Notes: generated by a model not told the origin, from the sequence alone. Shown: positions 21,843 to 30,280, numbered from the stretch's first letter. The stretch: 32,421 nucleotides of DNA from an uncultured Coriobacteriaceae bacterium (GCA_900552365.1 URZP01000010.1:1-32421); one strand, 5' to 3'. Program-made: numbers and translations.

Positions 21843-23351
21843 ATGAACATCGCAGATGCGAAACAGCAGGTCAAGCAAACGGTTGAGGCATACCTGACGA
21901 AAGACGACGCCGGGATGTACCGCATCTCCGTCGCACACCAGCGCCCCATTTTCCTGCTGGGCGCGCCGGGTATCGGCAAGACTGCCATCATGGCGCAGGT
22001 CGCCGATGAGCTGGGCATCGGCCTGGTTTCGTATTCGATGACCCATCACACGCGTCAGAGCGCGCTGGGCCTTCCCGTTGTGGTGCGCAAGGAGTACGGT
22101 GGCCGCGATGTTGACGTTTCCGAGTACACGATGTCCGAGATCATCGCCTCGATTTACGACTACATGACCGAGACGGGCCGTTCGCGCGGCATTCTGTTCC
22201 TTGACGAGATCAACTGCGTTTCCGAGACGCTTTATCCGTCGATGCTTCAGTTCCTGCAGTTCAAAACGTTCGGACGCCACCGCGTTCCCGACGGCTGGGT
22301 GGTGGTGTGTGCAGGTAACCCTCCGGCGTACAACCGATCGGTGCACGAGTTCGACATCGTCACGCTCGACCGCCTGCGCAAGCTCGAGGTGGAGCCCGAC
22401 TTCGAGGCATGGAAGGAATATGCGCGTCAGACGGGCGTGCATCCGGCGATCCTGACCTACTTGGAAGTTCGCCGCGACGACTTTTATTTCGTGGAAACCA
22501 CCACGTCGGGCAAGCATTTCGTGTCAGCGCGCGGATGGAGCGACCTGTCCGAGATCATCACGCTGTTCGAGGAGCTGGGAAATCCCGTTGGGCGCGAGTT
22601 GGTCGAGCAGTACGTGCAAGACCCCGAGATCGCCGAGCGTTTCGCCCTGTATTACGATCTGTTCAACAAGTACCGCTCTGACTACCAGGTGGACGAGATC
22701 CTTCGCGGACAGGTGTCGCCCGATATCGTGAAGCGCGCGAAGGAGGCTGCGTTCGATGAGCGCCTTGCCCTGCTGGGGTTGATGCTTGACGGCGTTTCGG
22801 GTTTGGCTGCGAAAGCGCTTGAGCGTGAGGCCGTGCTGATGGACGTCAGGGACGTTCTGCGCGCGGCGAAGGAACGCATCATCTCGGGTGCGTCGGCGAA
22901 GGACGAGCTGGCTGCGGCTATCGTCGAGCGCGAAGAGAGGCTCGAGAAGTGTCAGAAGGCCGATACTGCCACGGCCATCGACTTGCGTGTCGCTCGTTTG
23001 GCGGTTGCCATGCTGAAGGGCTTCGTCGCTCATTGCGACTTGCAGCAGTCCATGCGGGGCGCCGCTGCCTTCGAGGTTGTGCAAGCCGATTTCAAGGCCG
23101 AAGTTGAGACGCTTCAGCCGCTGGTTGACCAGGCATCGGCCGCGGTTGACAACGCGTTCTCCTTCATCGACCAGGCGTTTGGCGCCGATCGCGAGCAACT
23201 TGTCTTCGTCACCGAGCTGACCGCCCGTCGCGCCACGGCACGTTTCATCAACCGCTTCGGCTCGGACAGCTACTATGCCCACAACGACGAGCTGATGGTC
23301 GATGCCCGCCGTGATGACTTGCTTTCGGAAATTGACAAGCTTGAGTTGTAG
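21843..23351 (+). CDS. MoxR-type AAA+ ATPase
   Basis: 502 aa. Walker A GAPGIGKT (40-47), Walker B ILFLDEIN (Asp121, Glu122), sensor 1 in CAGNPPAYN (about 156-164) and an arginine-finger-like LDRLRKLEV (about 178-186) make a complete ATPase core in the first 300 residues. The remaining ~200 residues are helical, with many Glu/Lys/Ala and coiled-coil-like stretches. MoxR enzymes form rings that remodel or mature other proteins, delivered or read by VWA partners. The start follows GGGAGGCC. It is the third gene of the LRR-VWA-MoxR block and probably the motor of the system. Confidence 0.9.
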   Translation: MNIADAKQQVKQTVEAYLTKDDAGMYRISVAHQRPIFLLGAPGIGKTAIMAQVADELGIGLVSYSMTHHTRQSALGLPVVVRKEYGGRDVDVSEYTMSEIIASIYDYMTETGRSRGILFLDEINCVSETLYPSMLQFLQFKTFGRHRVPDGWVVVCAGNPPAYNRSVHEFDIVTLDRLRKLEVEPDFEAWKEYARQTGVHPAILTYLEVRRDDFYFVETTTSGKHFVSARGWSDLSEIITLFEELGNPVGRELVEQYVQDPEIAERFALYYDLFNKYRSDYQVDEILRGQVSPDIVKRAKEAAFDERLALLGLMLDGVSGLAAKALEREAVLMDVRDVLRAAKERIISGASAKDELAAAIVEREERLEKCQKADTATAIDLRVARLAVAMLKGFVAHCDLQQSMRGAAAFEVVQADFKAEVETLQPLVDQASAAVDNAFSFIDQAFGADREQLVFVTELTARRATARFINRFGSDSYYAHNDELMVDARRDDLLSEIDKLEL

Positions 23352-23405
23352 AGCTGGGCTTTTATCGAAAACAAGGACGAAGTCGCGAAGATCGACAAGA
23401 TGCTT

Positions 23406-23411
23406 TATAAT
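23406..23411 (+). promoter_or_regulatory. -10 box upstream of the small ORF and the LytTR regulator
   Basis: A perfect TATAAT. The matching -35 position (TCGCGA, about 23383) is poor. It would give a leader of about 170 bases to the response regulator and separate its expression from the MoxR operon. Confidence 0.5.
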
Positions 23412-23432
23412 CGTTAGGTTAAGAAGGCTCAA

Positions 23433-23552
23433 ATGGGCTTATTTGTCATGTTTCAAGGGGAGCCGCCAAGCGGTTTTGCGAAACGTGCCATTCGTCCTTC
23501 TGTCTCTAAATGTCCGGCCGCTCCCGAAGGTGCGACCGTTATTATTGAATGA
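23433..23552 (+). CDS. Possible small protein or leader peptide, 39 aa
   Basis: ATG at 23433 is preceded by AAGAAGG at a normal distance and the frame runs to TGA at 23550-23552. The product (begins MGLFVMFQGEPP, ends EGATVIIE) has one cysteine, no membrane helix and no recognised family. It ends 37 bases before the regulator start. It could be a real small protein, a leader peptide affecting the regulator, or chance. The ribosome site is the main support. Confidence 0.4.
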   Translation: MGLFVMFQGEPPSGFAKRAIRPSVSKCPAAPEGATVIIE

Positions 23553-23589
23553 CCTGCGGTTTTGTTGATGAAAAAAAGAGGAGTCCGCT

Positions 23590-24303
23590 GTGCTGAGAGC
23601 AATAATTGTCGACGACGAGGCTCCTGCCCGTTCTGAACTTAAATTCCTGCTTGACGAGCTTGGATCCGTCGACGTGGTGGCCGAGGCCGCCAGCGTGCGC
23701 GAGGCTATCGAGAAGCTGAAGGAATATCAGTGCGATGTCGTGTTCTTGGACATCAACATGCCCGAAGCCAACGGCCTTCAGCTGGCCAACGCGCTTCAGC
23801 ACCTGCGTTATCCCCCGGCGGTCGTTTTCGTCACTGCTTACAGCGAGTTCGCCCTTGACGCATTCAAGGTGAACGCCATCGACTACTTGGTCAAGCCGGT
23901 TGAAAGCGATCGTCTTGCTCAGGCCGTCGCCCGTGTGCAAGAGAACGTTGCCCTGCATGCCCAGGCGCAGCACTCCGAGCGCATCCCCGTCGAAAAGGGC
24001 GGTAAGAAAATCCTCATCGCGATCGACAAGATCCGCTTTGTCATGGCCCGCGATGATTACGCATACCTGCAAACCGATACTGACCGTTATTTCTCGACGG
24101 TCAGCCTGGCTCAGCTCGAGAAGCGCCTTGATGGCCATGGATTCTTCCGCGTGCATCGCGGCTACTTGGTCAACCTTGCCATGGTCGAGGGCGTCGAGCC
24201 TGTTTCCGGCGGCACGCTTCTGCTTACGCTGAACGGCGTCGAGGACAAGATCCCCGTTTCGCGCCGTCGTGTTTCCGCTCTGAAGAAGGCACTTGGTCTT
24301 TAG
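23590..24303 (+). CDS. LytTR-family response regulator
   Basis: 237 aa, starting at GTG with an AGAGGAG site 7 bases ahead. The receiver domain (1-120) has acidic pair Asp8/Asp9, phospho-acceptor Asp54 in VFLDINMP, Thr82 and Lys102. The LytTR DNA-binding domain spans about 137-235 (FFRVHRGYLVN, then VSRRRVSALK). It is the natural partner for the LytS-type kinase at 14592, although the genes are far apart. LytTR proteins bind paired direct repeats ahead of target promoters; I did not identify such sites. Confidence 0.95.
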   Translation: MLRAIIVDDEAPARSELKFLLDELGSVDVVAEAASVREAIEKLKEYQCDVVFLDINMPEANGLQLANALQHLRYPPAVVFVTAYSEFALDAFKVNAIDYLVKPVESDRLAQAVARVQENVALHAQAQHSERIPVEKGGKKILIAIDKIRFVMARDDYAYLQTDTDRYFSTVSLAQLEKRLDGHGFFRVHRGYLVNLAMVEGVEPVSGGTLLLTLNGVEDKIPVSRRRVSALKKALGL

Positions 24304-24351
24304 GCGTTAGAGCCGTACGCATCACCGCACAACCGAAAAGAAGGCAGATAT

Positions 24352-26076
24352 ATGATTTCCCAGGAAATGGAAAAGCTGTACCCTTCGGGCAAAACGCTGG
24401 TCAAAGATTGCGTTGCCAGTCGTATTTACGCGAAGGACGACACCCTTTACGATTTCTCCGAGGAAGCGCAGCAGTTCGCGCGCGACTTCATGGGTTGGAC
24501 CGATCTGGCAACCAATCCGCCGTGCCCGCTTGAGCAGATCAAGTCGTTCGCGCGGGAGCAAATCGACAACGGTCTGCGCACTGTCGTTCTGGTTGGTCAG
24601 GGCGGCTCCACGCAGGCATCCATGACCATCACCAAATACAACAAAATCGACTGCGGCAAGATCATGTTCCGCACTATGGACTCCGACTCGCCCGTCCGCA
24701 TTCGCGGTCTGTTCTCCGAGATCGATCCTGCGCACACGGTTTTCATTCACTCGTCCAAGAGCGGCGGCACTATCGAGCCGCGCCTTATCATGAGCGCCAT
24801 TCGCGACAAGCTTGCCACGCTCATGCCGGCCGAGGAAATCCCGCAGCACCTTATCGCCATCACCGACCCTGGTTCGGCGCTTGCCAAGCAGGCGCAGGAC
24901 GAGGGCTGGCTTGGCCTGTTCTACGGCGAGCCCACGGTTGGCGGCCGCTATTCCGCGCTGTCCGTGTTCGGCCTTTTGCCCGCTGCTCTTGTGGGCATCG
25001 ACATCGATCGTGTGATCGAGCATGCCATCGAGGCTGAAAAGGCCTGCAGCGAAGATTCCATCGACAATCCCGCTATTGCTTTAGCGGCGTTCCTGTACGA
25101 CGGCTATGTCAATGGCCGTGACAAGGTGTGCTTCCTTACGCAGAAGCGCGGCCGCGTTCTTGGTTTGTGGATCGAGCAGCTGGTTGCCGAAAGCTTGGGC
25201 AAGGAAGGCAAGGGTATCCTGCCGAACATCGAGGTTGATTCCCTGAACCTTGCCAAGGACCCGGGCGACCGCAGCGTCATCATGTATCAAACGAAAACCG
25301 ACTTGTGGGACGAGCTCAAGAACTTCGAGATGAGCTTGTCTTACGTCGATCCCACCATCCCGCGCATGAACTTCAAGATCGATTCAGTCGAGGAGCTCGC
25401 CGAGCACTTCGTGATGTGGGAATACGCTATCGCCATGTGCGGCTACCTCATGAAGATCTGCCCGTTCGACCAGCCCGACGTCGCGTCGGCCAAGGCCGCT
25501 GTTCTCGAGATCTTGAAGGAAGGTCATCCCGAGCCCGACATCGTCGAGAACTTCATCGGCGACATTCATATGGGCGATGCCGAGGTTGAGCTGTCCGAGT
25601 GCATGAAGGGCGCCGAAACCATTAAGGAAGCCTTGCGCAGCCTGTTTGCCAGCATCCAACCCGGCGATTTCTTCGCGCTGAACGCGTTCCTTCCCTACAC
25701 GGGCGAGTGGCGTCGCGAGTCGCTTGAGAACATCCGCCACGCGGTGGCCGAGAAGCTGGGCGTCGTGTCTTGCTTGGAAGTTGGCCCGCGTTACCTGCAT
25801 TCCACCGGTCAGCTGCAGAAGGGCGGCGCGAACAACGGCGTCTTCCTGATTTTGTCCGCCGATGAGGTCAAGGACATCCCGCTGTGCGACGAGATCGCCG
25901 ATAGCTTGGGCGGCCTTGCAAAGGCGCAGGCTTCGGGCGACCTGGTCACGCTTTCCTCGCGCGGTCGTCGCGCCATGCACCTGCACCTTCCCGACAACGC
26001 CGGCGTCACGCTGCGCGCGCTGTCCGAGGCCATTGGCCACGTGCTTGACGAGATCATCGCCGAGCGTCAGGCGTAG
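24352..26076 (+). CDS. pgi: Glucose-6-phosphate isomerase of the transaldolase-PGI type
   Basis: 574 aa with two SIS sugar-isomerase domains. HSSKSGGTIEP near 133-143 and GGRYSALSVFGLLP near 197-210 are phosphosugar-binding motifs; GPRYLHSTGQLQKGG near 478-492 is the catalytic-side signature seen in the PGI half of transaldolase/PGI fusions. Here the PGI half stands alone, with no transaldolase domain. It interconverts glucose-6-phosphate and fructose-6-phosphate in the cytoplasm. AAGAAGGC precedes the ATG. The gap of 48 bases after the response regulator has no terminator, so the two may share a transcript. Confidence 0.88.
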   Translation: MISQEMEKLYPSGKTLVKDCVASRIYAKDDTLYDFSEEAQQFARDFMGWTDLATNPPCPLEQIKSFAREQIDNGLRTVVLVGQGGSTQASMTITKYNKIDCGKIMFRTMDSDSPVRIRGLFSEIDPAHTVFIHSSKSGGTIEPRLIMSAIRDKLATLMPAEEIPQHLIAITDPGSALAKQAQDEGWLGLFYGEPTVGGRYSALSVFGLLPAALVGIDIDRVIEHAIEAEKACSEDSIDNPAIALAAFLYDGYVNGRDKVCFLTQKRGRVLGLWIEQLVAESLGKEGKGILPNIEVDSLNLAKDPGDRSVIMYQTKTDLWDELKNFEMSLSYVDPTIPRMNFKIDSVEELAEHFVMWEYAIAMCGYLMKICPFDQPDVASAKAAVLEILKEGHPEPDIVENFIGDIHMGDAEVELSECMKGAETIKEALRSLFASIQPGDFFALNAFLPYTGEWRRESLENIRHAVAEKLGVVSCLEVGPRYLHSTGQLQKGGANNGVFLILSADEVKDIPLCDEIADSLGGLAKAQASGDLVTLSSRGRRAMHLHLPDNAGVTLRALSEAIGHVLDEIIAERQA

Positions 26077-26151
26077 TCAGTTGCCGACGCGTCCCGCAAT
26101 CGGGCTTCGCAACAACTAAGATAAGCGCAGACTTAGGCATGGAGGTGCTCT

Positions 26152-28593
26152 ATGATCGAGGCGCTTGACATCAATGTAAAAGGCATTGTTCAAGGGGTGG
26201 GTTTCCGCCCCTTTATCTATCGTTTGGCAAAACGCTATCTGGTTAAGGGATGGGTGCTGAACGCCGTCGATGGCGTGTTCATCCACGCCGAGGCTGAAGG
26301 CAACCTTCTTGACGGGTTCGTGATGGAGATCTCGGATAACGCTCCCGCGGCTGCCCGTGTCGAGCGCATCACGATGAAGGAAGTGCCGCTTCAGGGCTGC
26401 ACCGATTTCGAGATCCGCTTCTCGAATGACGCCCAAACCGCCGACACCACGCTGGTTTCGCCCGATTTGGCAACCTGCGACGACTGTGCGAGCGAACTGT
26501 TCGACCCCGCCAACAGGCGTTATCGCTATCCGTTCATCAACTGCACGAACTGCGGCCCACGCTTCACGATCATCGACAAGCTGCCCTACGATCGCGCGAG
26601 CACGTCCATGGGCGAGTTCACGATGTGCCCGGAATGCGCGCATGAGTACGCCGATCCCGAGGACAGGCGATTCCATGCCCAGCCCGATGCTTGCTTCGAG
26701 TGCGGCCCGCACATAAGTTGGCGCGAGGTGACGGCCGACGGCGGCCTTGGCGACATCACCTGGGGTTCCACGCGCGAAGAGAGCGATGCGATCTTTGGTC
26801 GCGCCGTCGACCTGCTGCTTCAGGGGAAGATCCTGGCCGTGAAGGGCCTGGGCGGCTTCCATTTGGTATGCGACGCATCGAATGTGCACGCGCTTGCCAG
26901 CCTGCGCAAGCGCAAGCATCGCGATGGCAAGGCATTTGCCGTGATGGTTGCCAACGCCGATGAGGCTGCGCGCGTTTGCCAGATCGACCCGGTCGAGCGT
27001 CAGCAGCTTGAAACCCCTGAGCGTCCGATTGTGTTGCTGCGCAAGCGTTCCGATGTACAGCTGGCCGAGGGGCTGGCTGACAAGCTTCCGGAACTGGGCG
27101 TCATGCTTCCGGCAACGCCGGTCCAGCATTTGCTCATCCATGACTTCGTGGCGAAGGGCGGCTCGGGAATGCTAGTCATGACCTCGGGCAACGTCCATGA
27201 CGAGCTTATCGTCACTGACGACGGCAAAGCGTATGCGCAACTGGCGGGCATTGCCGATGCGTTCTTGGGGAATAATCGTGCCATCCGTGCCCGCTACGAC
27301 GATTCGGTCGTGCGCGTGCTTCGTGTCGGCGGCGTTGACGAGCATGGTGAGCCCCTTGAGGCTTTGCAGTTCGTGCGCCGCGCCCGCGGTTTCGCTCCTG
27401 CGCCGCTGGTCGATAAGGCCCGCAGTGCCAAGGCTCCGTGCATTTTCGCGGCAGGCCCTGAGCAGAAGAACACATTCGCGTTCACGCGCGGTGCCCAAAC
27501 GTTCGTTTCGCAGCATATCGGCGATATGGAAAACGCCGACGTGTACGATGCCTGGCTCGATTCGAAGGCCCGTTTCCAGCAGCTGTTCGACCTGAAGCCG
27601 CAAGTTCTTGCTTGCGATCGTCATCCCGAGTACCTTTCCTCGAAGTGGGCTCACGCCCAAAATCGTGAACAGGGGACGCCTCTTGCAGAGGTTCAGCATC
27701 ATCATGCGCACATCGCTTCGGTTATGGGCGAGCATGGCATCACCGATGCCGTTGTAGGCGTTGCCTTCGACGGAACCGGCTATGGCGAGGACGGCAATAT
27801 TTGGGGCGGCGAGGTCCTGCTGGCAAACCGTCAGACGTTCGAGCGTTTCGCCAACTTCGTGTACGTTCCCATGCCGGGCGGCGCAGCTGCGGTCAAGCGC
27901 CCGCTGCGCATGGCATACGGCGCGCTGTGGGCGTTCGACCTGCTTGGTCACCCTGCCGCGGCCGATGCAGTTGCTGCTTTAGGGGCCGAGGCGCCGGTGT
28001 GCGACCAAATGATCGAGCGCGGTTTGAACACGCCGCTCACCTCGTCGGTCGGTCGTCTGTTCGATGCCGCCGCTGCGCTTTTGGGTATTTGCGTCGCTCC
28101 TAGCTACGAGGGCGAACCGGCCATCATGCTCGATGCTGCCCGTGCCGATTCCGACCCGCATGCGTCAACCGCCGAGGCTGCCGCCGAGATCGCCAAGCGC
28201 TACGCCATTGGCGTGGTGAAGAACTCGGCGGGCGAGGGAAGCACGGCGCTTGATACGTCGGTTCTGCTGCTTGACCCGGCGAACACCTTCCAGGCCATGC
28301 TTGATGACAAGCTTGCGGGCATCCCCGCATCAGTCATCGCGCTTCGCTTCCACAATGCCTTCGTCGACGCCATCGTCACGATCGCCCAGCTGGCGAACGC
28401 GCTGTACGGCATTTCGACGATTGCCTTGTCCGGCGGTGTGTTCATGAATCGCTATCTGGTTGAGAACGCGTGCCAAAAGCTTGGCGCGATGGGCTTCACC
28501 GTCGCTCTGAACAAGGATCTTCCGCCTAACGACGGCTGCATCTCATACGGCCAGGCGGTGGTCGCATCGGCTTCCGCCGTGGAAAAGGGTTAG
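26152..28593 (+). CDS. hypF: Hydrogenase maturation carbamoyltransferase HypF
   Basis: 813 aa, full length. Acylphosphatase domain (1-92) with VQGVGFRPF (Arg19) and Asn37; two zinc fingers with Cys109/112/131/134 and Cys159/162/181/184; a YrdC-like domain (about 205-395) with KGLGGFHLVCDA and a basic RKRKHRDGKAFAVM segment; and a Kae1-like carbamoyltransferase domain with VQHHHAHIASV near 514 and LSGGVFMN near the end. HypF activates carbamoyl phosphate and passes the carbamoyl group to HypE, the source of the cyanide ligands in [NiFe]-hydrogenases. It starts behind a GGAGGTG site and leads a hypF-hypC-hypD group. Confidence 0.97.
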   Translation: MIEALDINVKGIVQGVGFRPFIYRLAKRYLVKGWVLNAVDGVFIHAEAEGNLLDGFVMEISDNAPAAARVERITMKEVPLQGCTDFEIRFSNDAQTADTTLVSPDLATCDDCASELFDPANRRYRYPFINCTNCGPRFTIIDKLPYDRASTSMGEFTMCPECAHEYADPEDRRFHAQPDACFECGPHISWREVTADGGLGDITWGSTREESDAIFGRAVDLLLQGKILAVKGLGGFHLVCDASNVHALASLRKRKHRDGKAFAVMVANADEAARVCQIDPVERQQLETPERPIVLLRKRSDVQLAEGLADKLPELGVMLPATPVQHLLIHDFVAKGGSGMLVMTSGNVHDELIVTDDGKAYAQLAGIADAFLGNNRAIRARYDDSVVRVLRVGGVDEHGEPLEALQFVRRARGFAPAPLVDKARSAKAPCIFAAGPEQKNTFAFTRGAQTFVSQHIGDMENADVYDAWLDSKARFQQLFDLKPQVLACDRHPEYLSSKWAHAQNREQGTPLAEVQHHHAHIASVMGEHGITDAVVGVAFDGTGYGEDGNIWGGEVLLANRQTFERFANFVYVPMPGGAAAVKRPLRMAYGALWAFDLLGHPAAADAVAALGAEAPVCDQMIERGLNTPLTSSVGRLFDAAAALLGICVAPSYEGEPAIMLDAARADSDPHASTAEAAAEIAKRYAIGVVKNSAGEGSTALDTSVLLLDPANTFQAMLDDKLAGIPASVIALRFHNAFVDAIVTIAQLANALYGISTIALSGGVFMNRYLVENACQKLGAMGFTVALNKDLPPNDGCISYGQAVVASASAVEKG

Positions 28594-28703
28594 GGTCGGC
28601 GCCGTTCGTGATCGTCGTTTTGGCGAAGATTCGCAGCCGTAACGCGAAACACTCCTCGTCGCAAATCCGATGAGTGTTAGCATGCCCTTGAACAAAGAAA
28701 GCG

Positions 28704-28732
28704 CGCCCTTCCGCTGTCTGAGCGGACGGGCG
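28704..28732 (+). other. Hairpin between hypF and hypC
   Basis: CGCCC-TT-CCGCT (28704-28715) pairs with AGCGG-AC-GGGCG (28721-28732), about 11 pairs with one mismatch, loop GTCTG. A second, weaker dyad (ACACTC/GAGTGT) precedes it near 28649-28677. Without a T run it may be a partial terminator or RNA processing site in a 170-base gap inside the hyp cluster. Confidence 0.5.
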
Positions 28733-28763
28733 TTGCATGCATGAACCGAAGAGGGGGCTTGAT

Positions 28764-29063
28764 ATGTGCCTAGCAATTCCCATGGAGATCACCGAGCTGA
28801 AAGACGGCGGCATGGCCACGGTCAGTGCCAGCGGCGCCACGCGCGACATCGCGCTTGACCTGACCCCCAATGCCAAGGTCGGCGATTTCGTGCTGGTTCA
28901 CGCCGGTTTCGCGATTGAGGTGGTAAGCCCCGAGTACGCTGCCGAAACCCTGTCGCTCATTCAGGAGATGGCCGACATGGTGGACGATCCGCTGTTCAAC
29001 CCTGCTGCCGCCGAAGAAGTGTGCACCATCCCGCACGCCGCAGCGCCAGCCGCGCAGGCATAG
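28764..29063 (+). CDS. hypC: Hydrogenase maturation chaperone HypC
   Basis: 99 aa from the ATG at 28764, preceded by GAGGGGG. The start is fixed by the family signature MCLAIP, in which Cys2 becomes N-terminal and binds the Fe(CN)2CO unit and HypD; an in-frame ATG 9 codons upstream would bury it. The body (DGGMATVSASG.TRDI, VGDFVLVHAGFAIE) is the usual beta-barrel. It shuttles iron between HypD and the hydrogenase large subunit. The tail, with a Cys and Ala/Pro repeats, is somewhat longer than in short HypC proteins. Confidence 0.96.
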   Translation: MCLAIPMEITELKDGGMATVSASGATRDIALDLTPNAKVGDFVLVHAGFAIEVVSPEYAAETLSLIQEMADMVDDPLFNPAAAEEVCTIPHAAAPAAQA

Positions 29064-29079
29064 GAAACAGGGATCAGCC

Positions 29080-30171
29080 ATGGATATGAACGAGGAGCTT
29101 CAGCGCTTTAAAGATCCCGCGCTTGCGCGTCAGCTGGTTGATACTATCCAGAAGCTTGCGCCCGAAAGCGCGACGCTCATGGAGGTGTGCGGAACGCATA
29201 CGGTTGCCATCGCGCGCAACGGCATCCGTAACCTCATGCCTGAAGGAGTGCGCCTTTCTTCGGGCCCCGGCTGCCCGGTGTGCGTCACGTCGAACAGCGA
29301 TATCGACACCGTCATCGCGCTGTGCCGCATCCCCAACATCATCATCACCACGTTCGGCGACATGACACGTGTTCCTGGATCCACGTCCAGTTTGCTAGCC
29401 GAGCAAGCGCAGGGCCGCGACGTGCGCATTTGCTATTCGCCGCTCGATGCTTTGAAGATCGCCCAGGACAACCCCGATCGTCAGGTCGTGTTCGTGGGCG
29501 TTGGTTTCGAAACAACCACGCCGCTGGTCGCCATGGCTATTTTCCGCGCGCGTGCTCTTGGCCTGAAGAACTTCACGGTGTTTGCGGCGCACAAGAACAT
29601 GCCCGGTGCCCTTGAGGCCATCGTCAACGATCCAGGCGTCCAACTTGACGCTCTTATCCTGCCCGGTCACGTCAGCACCATCACGGGCATCGGCATTTAC
29701 CAGTTCCTTGCCGAAAAATATCATATCCCTGGCGTCGTCACCGGTTTCGAGGCGGTTGACGTGCTTCAGGGCATCGCCATGTTGGTGCGCCAGCTGCACG
29801 AGGGCCGTGCCGAGATCGAGATCGCATACGAGCGTGGCGTGCGCACCGACGGCAACCCCGTTGCGCAGAAGATAATCGCCGACGTGTTCGACACCTGCGA
29901 GGCGACGTGGCGCGGGCTTGGTCCCATCCCCGATTCCGGCTACCGCCTGAAGCCCGAGTTCGCCGAGTTCGACGCCGTTGCGCGCTTCCAGCCCGACATC
30001 GAGCCCACGCGTGACCCGCGTGGATGCCGCTGCGGCGACGTTCTGCGCAGCGTCATTGCGCCCAACCAGTGCCCCTTGTTCGACAAGGTGTGCACGCCCG
30101 AGAACCCAGTCGGCCCCTGCATGGTGTCTTCCGAGGGCAGCTGCGCCGCGTATTACCGCTACTATCGCTAG
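29080..30171 (+). CDS. hypD: Hydrogenase formation protein HypD
   Basis: 363 aa. Conserved cysteines are Cys37 in EVCGTHT and Cys65/Cys68 in GPGCPVCVT; the C-terminal cysteine set (RGCRCGD, NQCPLF, KVCTP, GPCMVS) holds the [4Fe-4S] cluster. HypD assembles the Fe(CN)2CO group with HypC and HypE. It starts 16 bases after hypC, with GGGATC as a modest ribosome site; ATG at 29086 is an alternative start. The usual next gene, hypE, is not here: a CorC-like gene follows. Confidence 0.96.
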   Translation: MDMNEELQRFKDPALARQLVDTIQKLAPESATLMEVCGTHTVAIARNGIRNLMPEGVRLSSGPGCPVCVTSNSDIDTVIALCRIPNIIITTFGDMTRVPGSTSSLLAEQAQGRDVRICYSPLDALKIAQDNPDRQVVFVGVGFETTTPLVAMAIFRARALGLKNFTVFAAHKNMPGALEAIVNDPGVQLDALILPGHVSTITGIGIYQFLAEKYHIPGVVTGFEAVDVLQGIAMLVRQLHEGRAEIEIAYERGVRTDGNPVAQKIIADVFDTCEATWRGLGPIPDSGYRLKPEFAEFDAVARFQPDIEPTRDPRGCRCGDVLRSVIAPNQCPLFDKVCTPENPVGPCMVSSEGSCAAYYRYYR

Positions 30172-30210
30172 GCAAAGGAAACCTGTTTGTTGGCAACCCG
30201 TTTCTCGCGG

Positions 30211-30245
30211 GTGCATTAGCGTATGCTAAATTGGTTAGCTATAGT
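30211..30245 (+). promoter_or_regulatory. Promoter-like region of the CorC-like gene with TTAGC repeats
   Basis: TATAGT (30240-30245) is a fair -10. Upstream, TTAGC-GTAT-GCTAA forms a small dyad and a third TTAGC overlaps the -10, so three copies of one pentamer sit within 30 bases. They may bind a regulator; chance is possible. Confidence 0.35.
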
Positions 30246-30280
30246 TTCCCGCACGTTATCGAAGGTTGTGACAACAAAGC

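Larger units (their letters stand above)
23352..23589. other. Intergenic region before the response regulator
   Basis: 238 bases with no long gene. It contains a perfect -10 (23406-23411) and a 39-codon small ORF (23433-23552), listed separately. CCGC-CAA-GCGG followed by T4 (around 23470-23485) inside the small ORF is a minimal hairpin and too weak to call a terminator. Confidence 0.5.

Noticed and set aside
22524..23432. Minus-strand frame opposite the MoxR gene
   Set aside because: The MoxR protein has complete Walker motifs; the antisense product has no family features.
23465..23490. CCGC-CAA-GCGG hairpin followed by T4
   Set aside because: Only four pairs, inside the candidate small ORF; too weak for a terminator call.
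26080..26145. Nested dyads after pgi (GTTGC/GCAAC with CCCG/CGGG, then CTAAG/CTTAG)
   Set aside because: Short stems without a T run; not strong enough to call a terminator or operator.
28737..28763. Upstream ATG for hypC
   Set aside because: HypC needs Cys at position 2 (MCLAIP); the ATG at 28764 has the better ribosome site.
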